A DNA stretch of 6,844 nt from JBBABP01 sp041657585 (GCA_041657585.1 JBBABP010000056.1:1-6844), one strand, 5' to 3'; shown: positions 1 through 6,374, numbered from the stretch's first letter. Made by a program: numbers and translations. The notes: generated from the sequence alone by a model not told the origin.

Positions 1-17
1 CTGCCTGCGGTAGGCAG
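1..17. repeat. GC-rich inverted repeat (hairpin)
   Basis: CTGCCT at 1-6 and AGGCAG at 12-17 form a 6-bp stem around a 5-nt loop. The element stands out because the surroundings are extremely AT-rich. It lies downstream of the minus-strand gene at 139-708, but on that strand no clear T-run follows it, so a terminator role is not shown. It may be cut by the window edge. Confidence 0.6.
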
Positions 18-20
18 GGG

Positions 21-90
21 TTTCAAAGCCTCAAAGCAATAAAGCCAAAATAGCTTTCTATAGCTTTCTATAGCTTTCTATAGCTTTCAA
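21..90. repeat. GCTTT-type short-period repeats, including 4 x TAGCTTTCTA
   Basis: Positions 51-90 hold four tandem copies of the 10-mer TAGCTTTCTA, the last ending in CAA. Positions 21-50, read on the minus strand, continue the theme as GCTTT units (GCTTTATT, GCTTTGAG, GCTTTGAAA) spaced 8-9 bp apart. Related units occur at 6331-6360 and 6804-6844, and the 12-mer AAAGCAATAAAG is shared exactly between 33-44 and 6349-6360. No reading frame is preserved across them. Confidence 0.8.
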
Positions 91-104
91 GGCACTTGTT
101 ATAA

Positions 105-132
105 AATTCCCAATTACCAATTACCAATTCCC
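105..132. repeat. 7-bp tandem repeat AATTnCC x 4
   Basis: Four consecutive 7-mers are present: AATTCCC, AATTACC, AATTACC, AATTCCC. They lie between the stop of the minus-strand HTH gene (139-141) and the GCTTT repeats. No function can be assigned. Confidence 0.8.
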
Positions 133-138
133 ATTTCC

Positions 139-708
139 TTATTTTAACATAAAATATCCAGCCACAACAACAAAAATAACTGAAAGTCATATAAAAATCA
201 GATTTTTTAATTTTTCATTTTTTATTGCTCATTTTAATTGACTTATTCTTTCTTCTAATTTCTGCTTTTCTACTATAGCTTCTTGTTTTTCTTTATTAAA
301 ATCTGGTAATGCTACCATATGTTGAATTTTTGTTTCCAGTTCTGTCACTCTTTGTTGTAAAACAAAAATAACTTTATTTTTTTCTTCAAGCATTTTATCC
401 TTTTCTTTGAAAACAAGTATGAATTTATCTATTTTTTGATCAATAGCGTCATTTGATTGATTTGATTTAGTTGGCGTCGCAATTGTATTACTGTTACTAG
501 CGTTATTAACTATTTCTGTACTAATTTCTTGATGTAACATAGAAAAATCATTTTGCAAAGAATCTAACTCCTCTTTCGCCAATAAAACTTTATTTGCTAC
601 TTTTTTGTAAGACAATTTTCAAGCTTTGATATATCTATCTATTGTTCTTGTAGAAATATTCAAAATTTTAGCTGCCTTCTCTCTTGTAAAACTATAAGTC
701 TTGTTCAT
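139..708 (-). CDS. HTH (MerR/excisionase-type) - coiled-coil - C-terminal transmembrane protein
   Basis: This is a 189-aa protein when TGA is read as Gly (residues 30, 160 and 174); under the standard code it would be cut to a fragment. Residues about 6-46 resemble the HTH_17/MerR DNA-binding fold: a first helix (REKAAKILNI), a recognition helix (STRTIDRYIKAGKL) and a short wing ending in LLAKEEL. Residues 68-88 are a Ser/Asn/Thr-rich linker. Residues about 89-131 and 137-168 are rich in Lys, Glu and Gln with spaced hydrophobics, as in a coiled coil. Residues 170-188 are one hydrophobic segment with a single Lys after it, like a tail anchor. The ATG at 708 is chosen because it includes the whole HTH; starting at the TTG at 615 would remove it. 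The gene is last of three on this strand, 77 nt after the 84-aa membrane protein gene. The inferred role is DNA held at the membrane. RacA (MerR-type HTH plus coiled coil) is an architectural parallel, not a homology claim. Its target and function are unknown. Confidence 0.82.
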
Positions 709-737
709 TTCGTAAAAAAAATTAAGTAATAAAATCA

Positions 738-754
738 ATTACATAGAATGTAAT
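738..754. promoter_or_regulatory. Perfect 7-bp inverted repeat, candidate operator
   Basis: ATTACAT and ATGTAAT flank a 3-nt spacer AGA. The dyad lies 29 nt upstream of the start of the HTH/coiled-coil/TM gene (708, minus strand) and downstream of the stop of the preceding gene (786). Its position and symmetry suit a dimeric repressor site. Autoregulation by the adjacent HTH protein is inference. Confidence 0.45.
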
Positions 755-785
755 AACACTGTTTTGATATTTTTTTTTATTTATT

Positions 786-1040
786 TTAATTTAAGTCAAA
801 TTTTGTTGGATTATCCTCTTTCATTTCTTTAATAATAGATTGAGCATATATTGTTATCAAAAATCATTCTATCATTCATAAAATCAACATAATTGGATAT
901 ATGCCTGTAAAGTCTTTTGATGAAAAAAAGAATGGTATACTAGCAGGCACTCACGAAGCAATATATTGGAAATACGGTATTCGCAAGCCTATAAAAAGGA
1001 TAACGATAATCCAAAAATAAATAACTTTTCATTTTTTCAT
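786..1040 (-). CDS. Small hypothetical membrane protein (84 aa)
   Basis: I do not recognise this family. The reading frame exists only with TGA as Gly (residues 4, 30, 55 and 59) and is closed by an in-frame TAA shortly upstream of its ATG. There are two hydrophobic stretches: residues about 6-20 (begins VIYFWIIVILF), after a Lys-containing N-terminus, and about 47-68 (includes IYPIMLILGMIEGFLITIY). The segment between them contains SGVPASIPFFFSS. The C-terminus is hydrophilic and mixed-charge (KEMKEDNPTK). The ATG lies only 2 nt after the stop of the YvlD-like gene, so translation is probably coupled, and the HTH/coiled-coil/TM gene follows 77 nt later. The tight packing and coherent hydrophobic pattern argue that it is real, but no homology is claimed. 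Confidence 0.7.
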
Positions 1041-1042
1041 TT

Positions 1043-1426
1043 TTATATTATTTTTTTAATTAAAAAATATACGAATGTAATAACTAAAGATAAAATAAAT
1101 GTTTGTAATAAAGTTCACAATTGCAAAGTAATACCAATATCCAAATAATTAACAGATCGTCAAAATATATAAAATATAACTAAATTCAATAACAAAGAGA
1201 ACAATCAAAGCGTCAAAAATTTGATAGGCAAAGTTAATATTTTCAATATCTTCTTCAACACAGAATTAAATAACCAGAATATAAATCACAATATACCAAA
1301 TACAACAAAAATGTCTTTATACTCAGATTTGACAATAAATCATAATTCTGGCACATATTTAACTACAAGATACAATATTACTGAATTTATAACTATATTT
1401 ACAATAAATTGCTTTAATATTTTCAT
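1043..1426 (-). CDS. YvlD/DUF360-family (phage holin superfamily IV-like) membrane protein
   Basis: This 127-aa integral membrane protein uses TGA for Gly at residues 29, 47, 74, 89 and 104. The diagnostic segment is residues about 54-82: NSVLKKILKILTLPIKFLTL and then GLFSLLLNL. It matches the family pattern of a Lys/Pro-containing loop, LTLP, LTLGLFSL and a hydrophobic helix. Hydrophobic segments are at about 6-23, 38-53, 70-88 and 104-123, giving about four transmembrane helices; the C-terminus is KKII. The ATG at 1426 is the only ATG before the upstream in-frame stop. The molecular function of the family is not established; B. subtilis yvlD belongs to the SigW envelope-stress regulon. Here it heads a three-gene operon of membrane proteins, with a candidate promoter at 1499-1526. 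Confidence 0.82.
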
Positions 1427-1460
1427 TATTTTTTTGTTTATACTAAATAGATAATAGAAC

Positions 1461-1479
1461 CTCGCCCCACAACTGCGAG
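1461..1479. promoter_or_regulatory. Small hairpin in the leader of the minus-strand membrane operon
   Basis: CTCGC at 1461-1465 and GCGAG at 1475-1479 form a 5-bp GC-rich stem with a 9-nt loop. It lies between the candidate promoter and the start codon at 1426. It is short, so a leader regulatory role is only a possibility. Confidence 0.3.
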
Positions 1480-1498
1480 ATAAAAATTATTTAAAAAT

Positions 1499-1526
1499 AA
1501 TATAACAAACTGTTTAATGTTTTCAA
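1499..1526 (-). promoter_or_regulatory. Candidate sigma70-type promoter for the membrane operon
   Basis: On the minus strand, TTGAAA (from 1526 to 1521) is followed after 16 bp by TATATT (from 1504 to 1499). These are close to the -35 and -10 consensus. The implied leader to the ATG at 1426 is about 65 nt. In such AT-rich DNA chance matches are common. Confidence 0.4.
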
Positions 1527-1541
1527 GACGTTTTTTTGTTG

Positions 1542-1553
1542 CTTGTTAACAAG
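1542..1553. promoter_or_regulatory. Perfect 12-bp palindrome in the divergent intergenic region
   Basis: CTTGTTAACAAG reads the same on both strands. It lies just upstream of the candidate minus-strand promoter, between the two divergent operons (1427-1682). Related CTTGT or TTGTCA words occur nearby at about 1566-1581. It could be a repressor or activator site, but no regulator is identified. Confidence 0.35.
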
Positions 1554-1619
1554 TTTTCATCAATTTTGTCAAAATCTTGTCAATAAACTTCCATTTCTGT
1601 CTCAAATTATTTTTTCGTC

Positions 1620-1647
1620 TTGTAAAATCAAGGCATATTTATATTAA
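1620..1647 (+). promoter_or_regulatory. Weak candidate promoter for the plus-strand cluster
   Basis: TTGTAA at 1620-1625 and TATTAA at 1642-1647 are separated by 16 bp and lie about 35 nt upstream of the ATG at 1683. Both hexamers are imperfect and the background is AT-rich, so this is a tentative call. The rest of 1427-1682 shows no coding potential. Confidence 0.25.
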
Positions 1648-1682
1648 TTTTTAATCAAGATTTATTTAATTAAATTTATTTG

Positions 1683-2099
1683 ATGCATTCTGAGGATGAA
1701 AAAAGCTTAATTATACAAGAATATTCCAAAAACCCGATAAATAATTTTAGATTAAAAGAATTTACAGTTTCTCAGCATGAGGGCAATTTTATCTGTTGAG
1801 ATGAAATTACGGTATATTTACTGATAGACAAAAAAAATATAATTAAAAATTATAGTTTTGATGGTAATTGTTCAAGTATCACAAAAGCGTCTGCTAGCTT
1901 TTTGGCTGAATTTATAATTTGAAAAAAAATTAGTGAAATTTTGAATTGGGATCATCAAACTTTGGAAAAAGAATGACTGGAAGTTTCCAAAAAAAGAAGA
2001 AGAGCAATGGTGATAGCTTTATTGGCAACAAGAAATGCCATTCATATATATCAAAAAGATTGAAAGAGAGATGAATTTGATGATTTGATAAACGATTAA
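1683..2099 (+). CDS. IscU/SufU-like iron-sulfur scaffold protein lacking the third cysteine
   Basis: This 138-aa protein resembles the IscU/SufU (NifU N-terminal) family, which assembles Fe-S clusters or, as SufU, relays sulfur through a zinc site. Visible matches in order are NP.NNF at residues 17-22, the ligand motif CGDE at 38-41, SFDGNC at 58-63, KASASF at 68-73 and a GK pair at 80-81. The spacing from C38 to C63 (25 residues) fits the family. The third ligand cysteine is expected in the C-terminal helix near residues 105-108, but the sequence there is RRRA; the protein has only two cysteines. It also lacks the extra segment typical of SufU. Gly39, 80, 98 and 127 are TGA codons. It is the first gene of a plus-strand cluster with rsmE and murE, and no cysteine desulfurase is in the window. 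A degenerate or repurposed scaffold is possible. Confidence 0.85.
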
Positions 2100-2114
2100 G
2101 GCGATTAATAATCT

Positions 2115-2186
2115 TTTAGTTTTTTAATATTTTAGTTTTTTAATATTTTAGTTTTTTAATATTTTAATCTTTTAGTTTTTTAATAT
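2115..2186. repeat. 16-bp AT-rich tandem repeat, 4 copies
   Basis: TTTAGTTTTTTAATAT occurs at 2115-2130, 2131-2146, 2147-2162 and, after an 8-bp interruption, 2171-2186. The array fills nearly the whole gap between the IscU-like gene (stop 2097-2099) and rsmE (start 2200). Copy number probably varies by slippage. An effect on rsmE expression is only speculation. Confidence 0.85.
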
Positions 2187-2199
2187 TTTAATTTATTTA

Positions 2200-2913
2200 A
2201 TGCAATTATTTTTAACAAATTTTAAGTTAAATAATGACGAAATAATAATAGAAAACTTGGAAATGATAAATCAGATTAAAAAAGTTTTGAGATTATCAAA
2301 GTGAGATAATATATGTGTTCAAGATGTTAATGAGCCAAAAAATAGATATGAGATAAAAATAAAAGATATGGATAAATGTCGTTTGATTTGATATATTGGA
2401 AAAGTTAATAAACTTGAAAATAATGATAAAGAAAAAACAATGATTATTGCTATGCCAAACAAAAGAGATAAAATAGAAATAATAGTCCAAAAATTAACAG
2501 AAATATGAATAGACAATATTATATTTTGGCCATCTGAAAGATCTGTCGTGAAATCACGAAACATAGATAAATTCAGTAGACTGGAAAAAATTGCAAAAGA
2601 AGCCGTTGAACAATCTTGGTGAAATAAATTACCAAAGATATCTTTTTCTAAAAACATAATTGAGATTAAAAATTCTTATTTAATGGTTTTTGACAAAATT
2701 TCTGAAAATATTAAATTTAAAACAAATAATAACTTGTTAAATAAATCAAAAAAAATAATATGACTAATCTGACCAGAATGATGATTGACGGAAAAAGATT
2801 ATAAATATCTGAATGACGATGTGTCAAAAATTATTAGCTTGTGAGAAAATATTCTTAGAATGGAAACCGCAAGTATTATTGCCTGATGGATAATAAAAAA
2901 TGATCTTTATTAA
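2200..2913 (+). CDS. rsmE: 16S rRNA (uracil1498-N3)-methyltransferase RsmE
   Basis: This 237-aa protein has the normal length for RsmE, the SPOUT-family enzyme that methylates N3 of U1498 in 16S rRNA using S-adenosylmethionine. The SAM-binding knot is clear at the C-terminus: IGPEGGLTEKD from residue 190 and LGENILRMETA at 214-224. Upstream, WPSERSVVK followed by RLEKIAKEAVEQS fits the family's central region, and the N-terminal part carries the PUA-like domain. G191, G194 and G195 of GPEGG are all TGA codons, and ten of its eleven glycines are TGA, so standard-code annotation would shatter this gene. The start is the ATG after AATTTATTTA; there is no Shine-Dalgarno sequence. It ends 12 nt before the murE-like start and is probably co-transcribed with it. 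Confidence 0.95.
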
Positions 2914-2925
2914 TGAATAAATTAA

Positions 2926-4239
2926 ATGTTAAAAAATATGATAAAAAAATTAATGTGATATAATAATTTATATTGAGCTATCAAAAATGGTTTTTTTTAC
3001 AAAACATATAAACAATTAAATTGAAAAATAGCAAATTTATTATATTGATATCCATCAAAAGATTTTTTTATAATATGAGTGACTTGAACTAATTGAAAAA
3101 CAACCACAGTTAATCTGATTCATAAAATATTAAATGAAAACTTATGAAAAACAATTATGATTAGCACTGCTAATATGAAAATATGAGAAAAGGAATTTGA
3201 AAATAACAAAAAAATGACATCTTTGGACATATATGATTTAATGGCTCTTTTGGAAACCGCGAAAAATGAATGATGTAAAATAGCAGTTTTAGAAACATCT
3301 TCTCATTGATTGGAACAATCAAGATTTGAATGAATAGATTTTGATTTAGCAGTTTTGACAAACATTACTCACGATCATTTGGATTATCATTGAACAATGG
3401 AAAAATATGCTGATGCAAAAGAAAAACTTTTCAAATATGTATTACACAATCATAAACAAAATAAATATGCAGTTTTCCCTTGAGACGATAAAATTTGAAG
3501 AAAATGGTTTGAACAAATGTCATTTGACAACAAAATAAATTTTTGCATTGATAATTCTTGAATTTTAAAAGCAGAGAATATCAAAGAAAATTTTAATGGA
3601 ACAGAATTTGAAATTATTTATATGTGAAAAAAATATGCAGTAAAGACTCCCCTTTTGTGAAAATTCAACGTCTATAATATTTTAGCTGCATTATCAGTCT
3701 GATTAGAAATTTGAATAGGTTTGGAAAAAATCATAACATCAATTGAATGATTCAAATGAATTTCTGGAAGAATGGAATATTTTGAAAACAAATGAATACA
3801 TTATTTTGTCAACTTCGCTCACAGTCCAGACGCACTTGAAAATATATTAAGATACCTAAAAGACATAAAATGAAATTGAAGGCTGATTACAATTTTTGGC
3901 GCCCCATGAAATAGAGATAAATTTAAAAGACCAATAATGGGCGAAATTGTTGAACAATATGCAGATATTGCAATAGCCACAGATGATGACCCTGACAGTG
4001 AAAATAGATTGTCTATATTGAAACAATTAACAGAAAAAATAAATAAGAAAACCCTATGAAAAGATTTCTTCATCCTACCAGAAAGAAGTTTCGCTATCAA
4101 ATTCGCATTAAAAATTGCAAAGCCTGGCGACATATTAGTTTTTACATGAAAATGACACGAAACTGTCCAACTTACAAATTATTGAAAAAGAATACGAAAC
4201 GACAAAACAGAAATATTAAATAATTTAAAATCTGATTAA
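2926..4239 (+). CDS. murE: MurE-like Mur ligase (UDP-MurNAc-dipeptide amino-acid ligase), N-terminal domain truncated
   Basis: This 437-aa cytoplasmic ATP-dependent ligase would add the third residue of the peptidoglycan stem peptide. Motifs in order: P-loop VTGTNGKTTT (52-61), ETSSHG (123-128), DHLDYHG (150-156) followed by YADAKEKLF with the lysine expected to be carbamylated, GKFNVYN, GRME (281-284), FAHSPDALEN, NRDKFKRP and KGHE (409-412). These match MurE rather than MurC, D or F. Only about 50 residues precede the P-loop, compared with roughly 100 in typical MurE, so most of the UDP-MurNAc-binding domain is missing. The motif that reads DNPR in diaminopimelate-adding enzymes is DDPD at 354-357, with the Arg replaced, so the amino acid added cannot be predicted. 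About 30 glycines are TGA codons. The start at 2926 is the first ATG after the last in-frame TAA. The gene overlaps the convergent DUF58 gene by 15 bp. Confidence 0.92.
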
Positions 4240-4920
4240 TTTCAATTCTTTTGATTTTTCATCTCTTGATAAAGAGAAGTTATCGTTGTTTTTTCAAAAG
4301 TTCAAGTCGCAAAAAACTTGGAACAAATACAAATTGTTGTTGATATCCAAAAGTTTGATGTCGTTTTTTTCTAGTTCAGATAAATCCAAAAAATCAGAAA
4401 AAATCACTATCACACGTTTTTTCTTATCTAATTTGGATATTGTAAGAAATTTGGAAATCTGACTGGTATAATTTTTTTTACAATCTTTGCTAAGTTTAGT
4501 TATTTTTGGCAAAAAATTATAAGCCAATGGAAAATTCTTCCCTATCGTCAAAGAATTAATGTTTTTGCTGTCAGAATATAACAACTTTAAATAAATTTGA
4601 TTTTTTGATGAATAGTTAATTATTTCATTCATTACTTCAATGACCTTTTCATAATTTTTCTGATCGAATCATCATTGTCGATTATAATTAATATCAAGAA
4701 ATATATCCATATTCAAATTTCTATCGTTTGATAATAGATCAACATAAAAATCTTGATATTTCGCACTTATTTTCCAATTTATTTGTTTTACCTGATCTCA
4801 AGGCGAATATTTTCTAAAATCACTGATTTCCAACCCTGTTCATTTAAATATACTCTGAAAATTAGAAAAATATTTTCATTTAATCAGCTTTTTAAATTTT
4901 TTAAGAACAAAATGATACAT
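4225..4920 (-). CDS. DUF58 domain protein (short, orphan)
   Basis: This 231-aa protein carries the DUF58 signature early: FKGTGLEISDFRKYSPGD at about 25-42, then INWKISAKYQDFYVDL at about 47-62. The following vWA-like strand reads MDIFLDINYN, where many DUF58 proteins have D.S.S; here both Ser positions are Asn, so a metal-binding MIDAS site is doubtful. A second conserved-looking strand is VIVIFSDFLDL. There is no transmembrane segment at the N-terminus, unlike the longer membrane forms of the family. DUF58 genes usually sit beside a MoxR AAA+ ATPase; here the partners are xth and nusB. The start is 16 nt after the xth stop. Several glycines, including those in the signature, are TGA; the C-terminal 23 codons follow a TGA that standard-code annotation would call a stop. 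Biochemical function is unknown. Confidence 0.85.
4262..4277 (+). terminator. Weak candidate terminator hairpin after murE
   Basis: TCTCTT and AAGAGA pair around a GATA loop, 22 nt after the murE stop; a T-rich run begins about 10 nt further on. The stem is short and AT-rich, and the site lies within the 3' coding end of the convergent DUF58 gene, so the call is tentative. Confidence 0.2.
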
Positions 4921-4936
4921 AAATTTTGATTTTTAT

Positions 4937-5725
4937 TTAAAAATCAATTTCAATAGAAATTGGACAATGATCAGATCAATAAATTTCAACCTGATGACGA
5001 ATGCCATTTACTTTGGAAATCAATCAGGAATCAACAAAAAAATAATCCAATCTCCGTCAAACATTTTTTTGCCTAGCTCAAGCCCTATAAGACCACCAAG
5101 TGTATTGATCTTTTTTGTCAGGATAAAAATATCTAAACACGTCTAAATAATTATTTTTGATTAACCTGTCAATTTCAGTTCTTTCTATTGGTAAAAATCA
5201 GATTGAATGTTCATTTTCTTTTGGCCTGGCTATATCTATTTCCTTATGACAAATATTAAAATCTCAACATATAATTATATTTTCGTGATGATCTCTAAGA
5301 TAGTTGATATAATCAATAAACTTTTTGTAAAAAGTTAATTTATAATCTAACATCGGAGTTCAGTCAGCTTTTGTTCATCAATTTGGAAAATAAATATTCA
5401 ACAATGTAAAATCTTGAAACTTCGTCTCCACTACCCTGCCATCTTCATGAAAATGCTCAATATCTTCAAACTTAGATTTCACAGAAATCGGTTTTAAATT
5501 ATTTTTATAAAATGTTGCTGTTCAGGCATATCAAGGTTTTTGTCCAGAATGCCAGACATAAGAATAATCTCTCATCATATATTTAAAATCTGACGGCATC
5601 TGAGACTGGAATGCTTTTGTTTCTTGCAAACACAAAATGTCAGGATTGTCTTTTTTGATCCACTCATAAAATCCTTTTCCTAAAATAGCACGAAATCAAT
5701 TTATATTCCATGATGTAATTTTCAT
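4937..5725 (-). CDS. xth: Exodeoxyribonuclease III / AP endonuclease
   Basis: This 262-aa protein matches the ExoIII/ExoA branch of the exonuclease-endonuclease-phosphatase family, which cuts DNA at abasic sites and removes 3' blocking groups in base excision repair. Catalytic elements are all visible: N7 in SWNING, E35 in LQETK, Y112 in IYFPNG, D155 and N157 in GDFNICH, D227 in RRLDYFF, and D252-H253 in GSDHCP. The stretch TWWSYRAGARQKN (209-221) resembles the Gram-positive ExoA type. The TGG codons in TWW show that Trp is not coded by TGA, while Gly10, 66, 69, 154 and others are TGA. It starts 25 nt after the nusB stop and ends 16 nt before DUF58, suggesting one transcript. Confidence 0.96.
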
Positions 5726-5750
5726 GGTGATGATAATGTGGTAAAAATTT

Positions 5751-6299
5751 TTAATCTGACATAGCAATAATTTTATGCATAATTCCATTAAGTAACTTGG
5801 GAGATCAGTCATCTGAATATCTTTTTGATAACTCTATCATCTCATTTAACAAAATTTCTTTTTGAGTTTCCAAAACTTTCCATTCCGTATATCCAAGCAA
5901 AAATATACTTTGATCTATCGTATCCATTTGATCATATTTAAAATTTTGAGCATATAAATCAACATTTTTAATCAGATCTTTTTCATGTTTTTTGAAGTTT
6001 AACAAAATTTTGATAGCGTAATCAAAATCTACATCATCATCATTCCATTCATTAAAAAATATATCTGAAAATTCTTTTATGTTTTCTTCTTTTTCTTTTT
6101 GGTTTATGTGCAATTTAATGCTTTGGACAAGACTTTCTTTTTCTTGCAAAAATTTATCTTTTTGGGACAAAAAAACATTATCAATAAATAAAATATCTGT
6201 AAAAACACTTTCTTGATTTAAAATATTACAAAAAAAACAATGCTGATATATATAAGAAAGCATTATTTTCCTGGCATTAATTCTTTTTCCTATATTCAT
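5751..6299 (-). CDS. nusB: Transcription antitermination factor NusB
   Basis: This 182-aa protein belongs to NusB, the RNA-binding partner of NusE/S10 in rRNA antitermination. The N-terminus INARKIMLSYIYQ matches the family's R..AR....LY opening. The C-terminal half is diagnostic: DTIDQSIFLLGYTEW (126-140), LLNEMIELSKRYSDDGSPKL (150-169) and LNGIMHKI. It is longer than most NusB proteins (about 140 aa); the extra length is a charged middle region, residues about 35-95, rich in Lys, Glu and Asp. The ATG at 6299 is preferred; a TTG at 6317 would add six residues without homology. Gly165 is a TGA; stopping there would remove the last 18 residues. It is the first gene of the nusB-xth-DUF58 cluster. 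Confidence 0.92.
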
Positions 6300-6330
6300 A
6301 ATTTTTAAGAAAAGCAATGAAAGAAAATGA

Positions 6331-6360
6331 AAGCTTTAAAAGCCATAGAAAGCAATAAAG
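6331..6360. repeat. GCTTT-type degenerate repeat upstream of nusB
   Basis: Read on the minus strand this is ATTGCTTTCTATGGCTTTT followed by another GCTTTC unit, the same theme as the repeats at 21-90. The 12-mer AAAGCAATAAAG at 6349-6360 is identical to 33-44. It lies in the presumed leader of nusB. Confidence 0.5.
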
Positions 6361-6368
6361 GCGGGGAA

Positions 6369-6374
6369 AGTCAA
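6369..6374 (-). promoter_or_regulatory. Possible -35 element for nusB
   Basis: TTGACT on the minus strand lies 69 nt upstream of the nusB ATG. No good -10 hexamer is found at 16-18 bp (nearest TTCTAT), so this is only a hint of a promoter in the rpmF-nusB gap. Confidence 0.2.

Noticed and set aside
51..90. CRISPR array
   Set aside because: The 10-mers are directly adjacent with no spacers, and no cas genes are present.
229..615. A 128-aa protein from TTG 615 to TGA 229
   Set aside because: This is only the middle of the 189-aa protein at 139-708; it would lack both the HTH and the TM segment.
966..1454. Plus-strand open frames at 966-1148 and 1221-1454 as genes
   Set aside because: They lie antisense to two coherent membrane-protein genes that appear on the minus strand once TGA is Gly; their translations are Asn/Ile-rich with no recognisable motif.
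1461..1479. tRNA or structured RNA gene
   Set aside because: There is a single 5-bp stem only, with no cloverleaf arms or T-loop sequence. No tRNA was recognised anywhere in the window.
2319..2657. Minus-strand hydrophobic ORFs in rsmE and murE (2296-2657, 3170-3361, 3819-4133)
   Set aside because: They are complements of well-supported RsmE and Mur ligase coding sequence and have no motifs of their own.
1683..4239. Reading the plus-strand genes as pseudogenes full of stops
   Set aside because: All apparent stops are TGA and fall on glycine positions of intact motifs; there is no TAA or TAG inside the frames.
1683..4239. UGA as Trp (Mycoplasma-type code 4) or as selenocysteine
   Set aside because: Trp would destroy the P-loop and GPEGG, and TGG already supplies Trp (e.g. 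TWW in ExoIII). Selenocysteine is excluded by the number and position of TGAs.
6300..6317. TTG at 6317 as the nusB start
   Set aside because: It adds six residues with no family match; the ATG at 6299 gives the usual NusB N-terminus.
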